The notes under the pieces are model-generated. The model did no database searches. It was not told the origin of the DNA and was given only the letters and a program-made list of their open reading frames with translations. This document shows, one piece after another, positions 35,264 through 43,467 of a DNA stretch of 64,000 bases. Where the stretch lies: NCBI RefSeq assembly GCF_000378765.1, contig NZ_KB905342.1:434001-498000 (forward strand). The letters run 5' to 3'. Source of the DNA: Psychroflexus tropicus DSM 15496. GTDB lineage: Bacteria > Bacteroidota > Bacteroidia > Flavobacteriales > Flavobacteriaceae. Both the position numbers and the translations under genes were made by a program. Within the stretch, counting starts at the first letter, position 1, and every line of letters begins with the position of its first letter.

Positions 35264-35301
35264 AAAAAAAGCGTTTCAAAATCAATTGAAACGCTTTTTT
35301 T
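35264..35301. terminator. Terminator after sdhB
   Basis: AAAAAAAGCGTTTCAA (35264-35279) pairs with TTGAAACGCTTTTTTT (35286-35301). Confidence 0.9.
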
Positions 35302-35319
35302 ATATTTATGATCTACCTT

Positions 35320-36066
35320 TTAGCTAAATACGCTGGCGCTTAAATATTCTCTGTTTAATCTGGCAATATTTTCTAAAGAAATGCCTTTTGGACATTCAAC
35401 GTAGCAGGCACCAGTGTTGGTACAGTTACCAAAACCTTCAGCATCCATTTGATTCACCATATTGATCACTCGCTCATGAGCTTCAACTTCTCCTTGTGGT
35501 AATAATGCAAACTGAGATACTTTAGCAGAGGTAAAGAGCATTGCACTGGCATTCTTACAGGCCGCAACACATGCTCCACAACCAATACAGGTGGCTGCAT
35601 AAAATGAATCGTCTGCATCTTGCTTTTCGATCGGGATAGAGTTGGCATCCTGAGTATTACCGGAGGTGTTAACCGAGATATATCCTCCAGCATGCTGAAT
35701 TCTGTCAAAAGCTGATCTGTCGATCACTAAATCCTTTATAACCGGAAACGCAGTCGCTCTGAAAGGCTCAATGACGATCTCATCTCCATCTTTAAATTTT
35801 CTCATGTGTAATTGACAGGTCGTAATACGTCTGTCTGGTCCGTGAGGCTCACCATTGATCTGTAGTGAACAAGACCCACAAATACCTTCTCTGCAATCGT
35901 GGTCGAATTCTACCGGATCAATGCCTTCGTTCACCAAGTTATTGTTGAGAACGTCCATCATTTCAAGAAATGACATATCTCCATCAATGCCGTCCACATC
36001 GTAATTTTGAAATCCTCCTTTATCTTGGGCATCTTCTTGACGCCATACTTTTAATTTAAGCTTCAT
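35320..36066 (-). CDS. sdhB: Succinate dehydrogenase/fumarate reductase iron-sulfur subunit
   Basis: 248-aa subunit passing electrons from the flavoprotein to the membrane subunit. The [2Fe-2S] ligands are in CREGICGSC (about residues 59-67) with the fourth Cys in TCQLHM. The [4Fe-4S]/[3Fe-4S] cysteines are in [11 protein letters not shown] (about 160-170) and [12 protein letters not shown] near the C-terminus. Last gene of sdhCAB, 7 nt after sdhA, followed by a strong terminator. Confidence 0.95.
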   Translation of the reverse strand: MKLKLKVWRQEDAQDKGGFQNYDVDGIDGDMSFLEMMDVLNNNLVNEGIDPVEFDHDCREGICGSCSLQINGEPHGPDRRITTCQLHMRKFKDGDEIVIEPFRATAFPVIKDLVIDRSAFDRIQHAGGYISVNTSGNTQDANSIPIEKQDADDSFYAATCIGCGACVAACKNASAMLFTSAKVSQFALLPQGEVEAHERVINMVNQMDAEGFGNCTNTGACYVECPKGISLENIARLNREYLSASVFS

Positions 36067-36073
36067 AATTCGA

Positions 36074-38077
36074 TTATTTATAGCTTCTAGTTTTTAATTC
36101 AATATTTTCAAACTCCAACTGCTCCTTATGGAGTTTTGCATCTCTAGGGTTACCTACATATTCCCAAGCAGAAACAAATCTGAAGTTCTCATCATCTCTC
36201 AAGGCTTCACCATCTTCAGTTTGGTATTCTTCTCTGAAGTGACCTCCACAAGATTCATTTCGTTCTAAAGCATCTTTAGCAAAAAGTTCACCTAATTCTA
36301 AGAAGTCAGCAACTCTTCCTGCTTTTTCAAGTTCCGCATTCTTGGTTTCAGCTTTTCCTGTGACTCTTACGTTTTCCCAGAAATCTTCTCTCAAGGCTTT
36401 TATTTCTTCCATCGCCTCTTTTAGTTCCTTCTCATTACGAGACATACCACATTTGTCCCACATGATTTTACCCAATTTTTTATGGTAATAATCCACTGGA
36501 TTCTTACCATTGGTATTATACAGTCTTTGGATACGGTCTTTCACTTCTTTTTCAGCAGTTTCAAACTCTTCCGATTCTGTTGAAATGGCTCCAGTTCTAA
36601 TATCGGCTGCTAAATAATCACCGATGGTGTAAGGAAGTACAAAATATCCATCAGCCAGACCTTGCATTAATGCAGATGCTCCAAGCCTGTTGGCACCGTG
36701 ATCTGAGAAGTTTGCCTCTCCAGCTGCATAACATCCAGGGATAGTCGTCATTAGATTATAATCTACCCAAAGTCCTCCCATCGTGTAGTGAACCGCAGGG
36801 AAAATCATCATCGGTGTTTTGTATGGATTTTGATCTGTAATTTTCTCATACATTTCAAAAAGGTTACCATACTTAGCTTCTACAGCCTCTTCACCTAATT
36901 TTATAATTTCTTCTTTAATTGGGTTTTTATGACCTGAAGTAAAGGCCTTTTCTTTTCCGTAACGCTCAATAGCTGCTTTAAAGTCCAGATATACAGCTTG
37001 TCCGGTTTTATTGACGCCATAACCCGCATCACAACGTTCTTTGGCTGCTCTGGAAGCCACATCACGTGGAACCAGGTTACCAAAAGCAGGATATCTGCGT
37101 TCTAGATAGTAATCTCTATCTTCCTCAGCAATTTCAGTAGGTTTTAACTTACCTTCGCGAATCGCCTCTGCATCTTTTTTATGCTTTGGCACCCAGATAC
37201 GACCGTCATTTCTTAAGGATTCAGACATCAAGGTCAGTTTAGACTGTAACTCTCCTGAAACAGGTATACAGGTGGGGTGAATTTGAGTAAAGCATGGATT
37301 AGCGAAAAAGGCTCCTTTTTTGTGAGCTCTCCACGCCGCCATGACATTACTTCCCATAGCATTAGTCGATAGATAAAATACATTACCGTATCCACCGGAA
37401 GCTAAAACCACGGCATGCGCAGAATGTCTTTCAATTTCTCCTGTCACCAAATCACGAGCGATAATTCCTCTGGCTTTTCCATCAACCAATACCAAATCCA
37501 TCATTTCGTGTCTGTTGAAGGATTGGATTTTGCCTCGATTAATTTGTCGGTTCATTGCTGAATAAGCACCGAGTAACAATTGCTGTCCGGTTTGTCCTTT
37601 AGCATAAAATGTTCTGGAAACCAAAACACCACCAAACGAACGGTTGTCTAAGAGACCACCATATTCTCTGGCAAAAGGAACTCCCTGAGCCACACACTGG
37701 TCGATGATGTTACTGGAGACCTCTGCAAGTCTATATACGTTAGCTTCCCTGGATCGGTAATCCCCACCTTTTACAGTATCGTAGAACAATCTGTAATCGG
37801 AGTCACCATCACCTTGATAATTTTTGGAAGCATTGATTCCTCCTTGTGCTGCAATGGAGTGCGCACGTCTTGGAGAATCCTGGTAGCAAAATGTCTTTAC
37901 GTTATAGCCAAGTTCTGCTAAGGTAGCAGCCGCACTTCCACCTGCCAATCCCGTACCTACAACGATGATGTCGATGTTACGTTTGTTAGCAGGATTAACA
38001 AGATTAATTTCGTTTTTATGTTTAGTCCATTTTTTCTCTATTGGACCTTCTGGTATTTTTGATTCTAAAACTGACAT
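36074..38077 (-). CDS. sdhA: Succinate dehydrogenase/fumarate reductase flavoprotein subunit
   Basis: 667-aa FAD-carrying catalytic subunit. The N-terminal FAD motif is [17 protein letters not shown] (about residues 37-53). The covalent-FAD histidine is in [11 protein letters not shown]. The substrate-site region has [12 protein letters not shown], the active-site Arg region has [16 protein letters not shown], and the C-terminal [11 protein letters not shown] is characteristic. Length and sequence match the b-type (single cytochrome b subunit) complex II of Bacteroidota. 11 nt after sdhC. Confidence 0.96.
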   Translation of the reverse strand: MSVLESKIPEGPIEKKWTKHKNEINLVNPANKRNIDIIVVGTGLAGGSAAATLAELGYNVKTFCYQDSPRRAHSIAAQGGINASKNYQGDGDSDYRLFYDTVKGGDYRSREANVYRLAEVSSNIIDQCVAQGVPFAREYGGLLDNRSFGGVLVSRTFYAKGQTGQQLLLGAYSAMNRQINRGKIQSFNRHEMMDLVLVDGKARGIIARDLVTGEIERHSAHAVVLASGGYGNVFYLSTNAMGSNVMAAWRAHKKGAFFANPCFTQIHPTCIPVSGELQSKLTLMSESLRNDGRIWVPKHKKDAEAIREGKLKPTEIAEEDRDYYLERRYPAFGNLVPRDVASRAAKERCDAGYGVNKTGQAVYLDFKAAIERYGKEKAFTSGHKNPIKEEIIKLGEEAVEAKYGNLFEMYEKITDQNPYKTPMMIFPAVHYTMGGLWVDYNLMTTIPGCYAAGEANFSDHGANRLGASALMQGLADGYFVLPYTIGDYLAADIRTGAISTESEEFETAEKEVKDRIQRLYNTNGKNPVDYYHKKLGKIMWDKCGMSRNEKELKEAMEEIKALREDFWENVRVTGKAETKNAELEKAGRVADFLELGELFAKDALERNESCGGHFREEYQTEDGEALRDDENFRFVSAWEYVGNPRDAKLHKEQLEFENIELKTRSYK

Positions 38078-38088
38078 AATCCTTTCGC

Positions 38089-38754
38089 TTATAAGTTATT
38101 AAAGTAGTGAAATATCGCAATAAAAACAAAACCCATTGGAATAACAATCGCAAAAGCTTTCGTAAAAATATTGATAGCCCCTGAATATTTATTGTTCACC
38201 CCCATGGTCTGGAATGAAGAACCGAACCCATGTAACAAGTGTAACATTAAAAACACAAAGGCAAAGGCATAAAGCCCCGTTCGGATTGGATCTCCAGCAA
38301 ATTTAGCCACCGTCTCATCGTAATATCTAAAGGGGTCGTCGGGATGTGTTTCTACGTATTTGTGAATGAGTTCTGGAATCCAAAAATCGTAAAAGTGAAG
38401 TCCTAAAAAGGCTAGTACTACGATTCCAGAAATAATCATATTTCTAGACACCCAGGGTGCATTAGCTCCACCGTTGAATTTAGCATAGCTAACCGATCTA
38501 GCTTTTCTGTTACGAATGTCCAGTATAAATCCCATCACAAAGTGAAAAACCACTCCTGCGATAAGTATAGGCTGTAAAATCGCCTGCACTACAAAATTGG
38601 TTCCCATGAAATGAGAAATCTCATTAAAGGTTGAGGGACTCACCACGGATGTGAAGTTAATTGTAAAATGTTGAGCTAAAAAAAGGACTAAAAAAAGTCC
38701 TGAAAGAGCCATAGCAACTTTCCTTGCTATTGATGTTTTGCTTATTCCAGCCAT
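38089..38754 (-). CDS. sdhC: Succinate dehydrogenase cytochrome b subunit
   Basis: 222-aa membrane anchor starting [20 protein letters not shown] at 38754; a start at 38778 would overlap the -7 element. Five membrane helices are visible (around residues 14-32, 53-74, 98-118, 150-172, 195-217), with histidines in [30 protein letters not shown] for two b haems and quinone interaction. This is the fused single-subunit form. First gene of the operon. Confidence 0.93.
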   Translation of the reverse strand: MAGISKTSIARKVAMALSGLFLVLFLAQHFTINFTSVVSPSTFNEISHFMGTNFVVQAILQPILIAGVVFHFVMGFILDIRNRKARSVSYAKFNGGANAPWVSRNMIISGIVVLAFLGLHFYDFWIPELIHKYVETHPDDPFRYYDETVAKFAGDPIRTGLYAFAFVFLMLHLLHGFGSSFQTMGVNNKYSGAINIFTKAFAIVIPMGFVFIAIFHYFNNL

Positions 38755-38775
38755 TATTCTGAGTTTGATTTTGTG

Positions 38776-38783
38776 CAAAAATA
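38776..38783 (-). promoter_or_regulatory. -7 promoter element of the sdhCAB operon
   Basis: TATTTTTG on the minus strand, 21 nt before the sdhC ATG at 38754. Confidence 0.5.
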
Positions 38784-38939
38784 CGCCACAGCTTACTCTG
38801 AAACAAATGAACTCAAGGTTTTACATATAATTTAGAACAATTTTAAAGCGTAATCAATGATTTTACTCAAAGCTTATAGTTAATAACCTAAAATAATGTT
38901 GCAATATTAGCCTAAACTTTATTTTCATTTCCCATTTCA

Positions 38940-38947
38940 TACCTTTG
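38940..38947 (+). promoter_or_regulatory. -7 promoter element of the aminopeptidase P gene
   Basis: TACCTTTG, 17 nt before the ATG at 38965. Confidence 0.55.
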
Positions 38948-38964
38948 AAGAAATTAAAAAAGTT

Positions 38965-40257
38965 ATGCGTTACGACCCTATTTCTAAAGATCTGTTTATT
39001 CAAAATAGAAAAAACTTTATGAGTCAGATGCTGCCTGGAAGCCTGGCTGTGTTCAATTCTAACGACACTTATCCTATTGGAGCAGATAGCACTATTCCTT
39101 TTCAGCAGGACCGAAATATCTATTACCTCTCAGGTGTCGATCAGGAAGAAAGCATTCTGGTGCTTTTTCCAGATGCTCCCGATCCAAAACACCGCGAAAT
39201 TCTATTCCTCACTGAAACCAATCCGCATATCGCTGTATGGGAAGGTGAAAAACTCAATAAAGAACGAGCACTTGAAACTTCTGGAATAGAGACCGTCTAT
39301 TGGCTTAAAGACTTTACTAAAGTTTTTAATGAATTGATGGCGTTGACGGGAATCGTCTATATGAACACTAACGAGCATTACAGAGCTGCTCATGCGACCC
39401 AAACCCGTGAAGATCGATTCAATATTTGGCTCAAAGAAAATTATCCGGCTCATCAAGTGGCCAAAAGCAATCCTATTTTACAAAGACTGCGTTCAGTGAA
39501 GCACCCTTTAGAACTGGAGGTGATGCAACAAGCTTGTCATATTACTGAAAAAGGATTCCGAAGAGTTTTGAATTTCACTGAAGCAGGGAAGTGGGAATAT
39601 GAACTCGAAGCAGAATTCATGCACGAGTTTTTGCGAAACAGATCGAGGGGATTTGCTTATACTCCGATTATTGCAGGAGGAAAAAATGCCACCGTATTGC
39701 ATTATATCGAAAATAAACATCAGCTAAAAGACGGCGATTTAATCTTACTAGATGTAGGCGCAGAATATGCCAACTATGCTAGCGATATGTCACGTACTAT
39801 TCCGGTTTCTGGAAAATATACCGATCGTCAAAAGCAGATCTACAACGCGGTGAACAAGGTCAAAAATTTGGCCACCGATATGTTGGTGCCAGGGACAATC
39901 TGGAAAGATTATCACGTGGAAGTCGGAAAATTGATGACTTCAGAACTGTTGGATCTTAAACTCCTGGACAAAGCCGATGTTCAAAACGAAAATCCAGACT
40001 GGCCTGCTTATAAAAAATACTTTATGCACGGTACCTCTCATAACATTGGTTTAGATACTCACGACTATGGTTTGTTACACGAACCGATGAAAGCCAATCA
40101 GGTCTACACCGTAGAACCAGGGATCTACTTGCCAGATGAGAACATGGGTATCCGACTTGAAGATGATGTTGTCATTCAGGAACAAGGATCGCCAAAAAAT
40201 TTGATGGCCGATATCCCAATTGAAATTGAAGAAATTGAAGACTTGATGAATAACTAG
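38965..40257 (+). CDS. pepP: Xaa-Pro aminopeptidase (aminopeptidase P, M24B)
   Basis: 430-aa cytosolic dimetal peptidase removing N-terminal residues before proline. The pita-bread fold metal ligands are visible: Asp in LLDVGAEYANYASDMSRTIP (two Asp, about residues 258 and 269), His in HGTSHNIGLDTHD (about 352), Glu in YTVEPGIYL, and Glu in GIRLEDDVVI. The N-terminal domain has FQQDRNIYYLSGVDQEES, typical of AMP_N. Monocistronic or followed by the hydrolase gene 73 bp downstream. Confidence 0.92.
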   Translation: MRYDPISKDLFIQNRKNFMSQMLPGSLAVFNSNDTYPIGADSTIPFQQDRNIYYLSGVDQEESILVLFPDAPDPKHREILFLTETNPHIAVWEGEKLNKERALETSGIETVYWLKDFTKVFNELMALTGIVYMNTNEHYRAAHATQTREDRFNIWLKENYPAHQVAKSNPILQRLRSVKHPLELEVMQQACHITEKGFRRVLNFTEAGKWEYELEAEFMHEFLRNRSRGFAYTPIIAGGKNATVLHYIENKHQLKDGDLILLDVGAEYANYASDMSRTIPVSGKYTDRQKQIYNAVNKVKNLATDMLVPGTIWKDYHVEVGKLMTSELLDLKLLDKADVQNENPDWPAYKKYFMHGTSHNIGLDTHDYGLLHEPMKANQVYTVEPGIYLPDENMGIRLEDDVVIQEQGSPKNLMADIPIEIEEIEDLMNN

Positions 40258-40330
40258 AAGTCTAAATTTAAAAAATGAACTTTTATCTAGTCAACTGGTT
40301 CTTATCAGTTGACTAGTTTTATTTAAGAAC

Positions 40331-41134
40331 ATGACCTTTACATACAAACAAACTAAGGTTCACTTCACCTCTTCGGGAGAAGGTGAGCCCATAATTTTAC
40401 TTCATGGATTTTTAGAAAATTCGAGCATGTGGAAAGATTTACAGCAGCAGTTATCAGAAACCCATAGCGTTTTTGCTTTAGATTTACCAGGTCATGGCAA
40501 TACTGAAGCTATTGGCTATATCCATACGATGGAAGAGTATGCCGCTCTGGTTTTGGCCTTTGCAGACCATCAAAAAATGGATAATTTTAGTGTGATAGGA
40601 CATTCTATGGGAGGTTACGTGGCTTTAGCTTTAGCTGAACCCAACCCGCATGCTTGCCTTGGAGGGTCAGGTTCAGAACGAATTAAAAAGCTCATCCTTT
40701 TAAATTCAAGTCCGCTGGCAGATTCAGAATCCAAAAAGAAAGAACGTAACCGAGCGATCACCATGATCCAAAAGCATCCAGAAGCCTTTGTGAGAATGGC
40801 GGTGAAACATTTGTTTTTACCTGAAGATCAAAAACGTTTATCAGCTGAAATTAATTTGGCTATAAGTGAAGCAGAACAATGCTCTCAACAGGGTATCATC
40901 AATACGTTAAAGGGTATGCGGGATCGGAAAGATAGGACAGAAGTGCTTCGGCAAATGTTAGAGAGAAGCCTCATTGTTTTAGGCGAAGAAGATAAGGTCG
41001 TGAATTTTGAAAAAACTAAAGCTATAGCAGAAAAAGAAGGTGTTCCCTTGAAAATTCTACCCGGAGGACATATGAGTCATATGGAGTTTCCTGATATGTT
41101 ACTGAAGACTGTTCAGGAGTTTTTAAGTCGATGA
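40331..41134 (+). CDS. Alpha/beta hydrolase
   Basis: 267-aa hydrolase. Oxyanion strand PIILLHGFLENSSMW (residues 19-33), nucleophile elbow VIGHSMGGYVALAL (Ser about residue 90), late Asp in VLGEEDKVVNFEKT, and His in LPGGHMSHMEFP. The lid is short. Close in style to esterases and MhpC/BioH-like proteins; the substrate cannot be told. A 10-nt inverted repeat, TCAACTGG...TCAGTTGA, precedes the gene at 40288-40316 and may be the terminator of pepP. Confidence 0.85.
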   Translation: MTFTYKQTKVHFTSSGEGEPIILLHGFLENSSMWKDLQQQLSETHSVFALDLPGHGNTEAIGYIHTMEEYAALVLAFADHQKMDNFSVIGHSMGGYVALALAEPNPHACLGGSGSERIKKLILLNSSPLADSESKKKERNRAITMIQKHPEAFVRMAVKHLFLPEDQKRLSAEINLAISEAEQCSQQGIINTLKGMRDRKDRTEVLRQMLERSLIVLGEEDKVVNFEKTKAIAEKEGVPLKILPGGHMSHMEFPDMLLKTVQEFLSR

Positions 41135-41250
41135 GTTAATGAGGTTGTAGGGAATAGGTTTTAGGAAGTAGGAGATAGTAGGAGAGTTTAATTCAAAATT
41201 CGTTGCTCTTTATTCAATATTCTTTATTTTGTATTCGTCATTCGATCTTT

Positions 41251-42597
41251 CTAAAGATCACTCCCCGTCAACTTCCGATAGGTTCGCAAGGCATTGCTAT
41301 CGGTGAGAGATGCCACGAAAGAACAGACATTGATTAGCCAGTCTTCCAAAGCGCTAGTAGAGAAGTTGAAGTCCTTCAAAAAATTCTTGAGAATGAGCTT
41401 ATCGAAATTGGAAGCTTTACCGGCATGCTCGTGTTCCACAGCAGTGGTGAAATCATCTAAAATCTGAGTCAGAATTTTGTAGCCAGCGATCTCTTTATCT
41501 AGTACTTCCTGACTCTGATAGATATTCTTGACACTGATGTTGATCACATCTTCAATCTGTACTTTATAAGCTGATTGATCCATCAGTGCAAAATGGTAGT
41601 CTCCATTCAGTATAGCCTCCTCATTCTCCATAAAGATGTGCACGGCATCTTCAATAAGTGCTCCAATAGCCAAAGATCGTAAGTAACTGATTCGGTTTTT
41701 GGTGGTGGACAGTTTTGAATATTTATCGGTGTTGATGTTTTTATGGACGATTTTAGAAAGGTACTCCAGAGCATAGTCTTCCTGAATCAATCCCAGATTG
41801 ATCCCGTCTTCAAAATCGATGATGGTATAACAAATATCATCCGCCGCTTCTACTAAAAAGGCCAAAGGGTGTCGCTTGTATCGGACTTCGCCGTGATCAG
41901 AATTGGTTTCAAGTCCGAGTTCCTCGGCGATATCCTTAAATTTTTCTTGTTGCTGAATAAAGAAACCAAACTTCTTATCCGCTACCTGCTTAGTAGGTTT
42001 ATGGGGTAAAGAAGCCTTAGGGTATTTGGTAAAGGCGCCTAAGGTGGCATAAGATAACCTTAAGCCTCCAGGAGACCCGTAATTATCATCGGTGAGTAAT
42101 TTAAAACCATTGGCATTGCCTTCAAACTTTGTGAGGTCCTGATACACCAGGTCTGAGAGCTGTGATTGAAAACGTTTGCCATTCCCAAACTTAAAATAAT
42201 CACCTATTGCTCGCTCTCCACTATGGCCAAAAGGAGGATTACCAATATCGTGAGCCAAAGCGGCTGCGGCTACAATAGCGCCAAAATCATTAAAGTGATG
42301 ACCGTGGGTCGCTTTCAACTGAGGATGCTTTTCCAAGACCTTTTTACCCACCAGTCTCCCTAAGGATCGGCCCACCACCGAAACTTCCAGACTGTGAGTG
42401 AGTCGGGTATGCACAAAGTCGGTTTTCGATAAAGGTATGACCTGGGTTTTATCTTGTAAACTCCTAAATTCTGAAGAAAATATAATCCTGTCGTAATCCA
42501 CTTCAAATCCCAGGCGAGTATCGTCCTGTTCTTTACGAATACGTTTATTGGTATCGCCTTGGCGCTTTAAAGATAAAAGAGTTTCCCAGGTAGGCAT
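41251..42597 (-). CDS. dgt: Deoxyguanosinetriphosphate triphosphohydrolase (dGTPase)
   Basis: HD-domain enzyme converting dGTP to deoxyguanosine and tripolyphosphate. The N-terminus has DYDRIIFSSEFRSLQDKTQVIPL and the HD metal site H in RLTHSLEVSVVGRSLG and HD in AALAHDIGNPPFGHSGE (about residues 116-132). A later Asp is in EAADDICYTIIDFEDGI. 448 aa matches the Bacteroidota type. A -7 element lies 17 nt upstream; a single-gene unit. Confidence 0.93.
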   Translation of the reverse strand: MPTWETLLSLKRQGDTNKRIRKEQDDTRLGFEVDYDRIIFSSEFRSLQDKTQVIPLSKTDFVHTRLTHSLEVSVVGRSLGRLVGKKVLEKHPQLKATHGHHFNDFGAIVAAAALAHDIGNPPFGHSGERAIGDYFKFGNGKRFQSQLSDLVYQDLTKFEGNANGFKLLTDDNYGSPGGLRLSYATLGAFTKYPKASLPHKPTKQVADKKFGFFIQQQEKFKDIAEELGLETNSDHGEVRYKRHPLAFLVEAADDICYTIIDFEDGINLGLIQEDYALEYLSKIVHKNINTDKYSKLSTTKNRISYLRSLAIGALIEDAVHIFMENEEAILNGDYHFALMDQSAYKVQIEDVINISVKNIYQSQEVLDKEIAGYKILTQILDDFTTAVEHEHAGKASNFDKLILKNFLKDFNFSTSALEDWLINVCSFVASLTDSNALRTYRKLTGSDL

Positions 42598-42613
42598 GTC
42601 TTTGGTTTTGGTT

Positions 42614-42621
42614 CAAATGTA
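42614..42621 (-). promoter_or_regulatory. -7 promoter element of dgt
   Basis: TACATTTG on the minus strand, 17 nt before the dgt ATG. Confidence 0.5.
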
Positions 42622-42724
42622 AGGAATTCTTGTTCTACAGTAGTAACCTTAAGTAAAGCCAATTGCATTAAAAGGACTCAAGATCTTTTAAAAACAGAAG
42701 ATACCTGAATATCAAAATGTTAAA

Positions 42725-42768
42725 AACTGCTTTTTTAGTTACATAACTGTTTTTTTAGTTTATATTTG
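42725..42768 (+). promoter_or_regulatory. Tandem BlaI-type operators and -7 element
   Basis: AACTGCTTTTTTAGTT (42725-42740) and AACTGTTTTTTTAGTT (42745-42760) are two copies of a partly palindromic 16-mer (AACT...AGTT), set 20 bp apart, two helical turns. TATATTTG (42761-42768), a perfect -7 element, abuts the second copy. Repressor bound here would block the promoter of the downstream blaI-like gene. Confidence 0.65.
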
Positions 42769-42788
42769 TTTTTATAATTAGATTATCT

Positions 42789-43154
42789 ATGAAAGCATCA
42801 GAGAAATTAACGGCCAAAGAGGAGGAGGTCATGGCAGTTTTGTGGAAACTTAAAAAAGCTTTTGTCAAAGAAATCATTAGTGAGCTTGAAGGCAAGCAGC
42901 ATTACAACACCGTGTCGACCATGGTGAGGCTGCTAGAGGATAAGGGCTATGTGGCCCATCAAGCCTTTGGGAAAAGCCATCAATACTTTCCTGTCATCGA
43001 TAGAAAAACTTACAGCGAGAAAATTATGGAACACACCTCTTCTCGCTTTTTTGACGGATCTTATAAAAACATGGTGTCATTTTTTGCCCAGCAGGATAAG
43101 ATTTCAGAGAAAGATCTAGAAGATATCTTAGAACTCATCAAAAACAAAAGCTAA
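42789..43154 (+). CDS. BlaI/MecI/CopY-family transcriptional repressor
   Basis: 121-aa winged-helix repressor. LTAKEEEVMAVLWKL opens the domain, FVKEIISEL is helix 2, and HYNTVSTMVRLLEDKGYVAHQ is the recognition helix and wing. The C-terminal part (residues 75-121) is the dimerisation helix region. Family members are normally inactivated by proteolysis triggered by a BlaR1/M56 sensor encoded next door; here that sensor gene is truncated. Stop and next start share a base (TAATG). Autoregulation through the upstream tandem sites is likely. Confidence 0.9.
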   Translation: MKASEKLTAKEEEVMAVLWKLKKAFVKEIISELEGKQHYNTVSTMVRLLEDKGYVAHQAFGKSHQYFPVIDRKTYSEKIMEHTSSRFFDGSYKNMVSFFAQQDKISEKDLEDILELIKNKS

Positions 43155-43435
43155 TGGATTTATTTATTTACTTGGCTAAGGCTTCTCTTATTCTAAAGCT
43201 CTTTTGGGTCATTTATAAGCTATTTTTAGAAGCGGAAACCTACCATAGATTCAAGCGTATATATCTATTAGCAGGTTATGTATTCAGTCAAATGTTATCG
43301 CTTTTACCTTCACTGGAATGTAAAAAAAAAATTACACTATCAATGTCAAATATTAACCTTTTTCATGTAACCAAAGAATTTTTTTTGATCAAAATAGATA
43401 GAATTGCTTTTATTAGTTTCAAGGTTGGACATTAA
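43154..43435 (+). pseudogene. Truncated M56/BlaR1-type sensor
   Basis: 93 aa. The first 55 residues match the N-terminal membrane part of BlaR1-like M56 proteins (LFIYLAKASLILKLFWVIYKLFLEAETYHRFKRIYLLAGYV). Family members run to 400 residues or more, with an HExxH peptidase domain that is absent here. After about residue 57 the sequence (KKKITLSMSNINLFHVTKEF) is no longer recognisable and soon stops, next to the convergent receptor gene. An internal deletion is inferred. If translated it would be one or two helices without protease activity. Confidence 0.7.
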
Positions 43436-43467
43436 AATGAACTCGTTATTCAGTCTCAATTGAAGCA

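Noticed and set aside
37064-37080. Possible third parS site
   Set aside because: ATCACGTGGAACC matches only one half of the palindrome and lies within sdhA; chance match.
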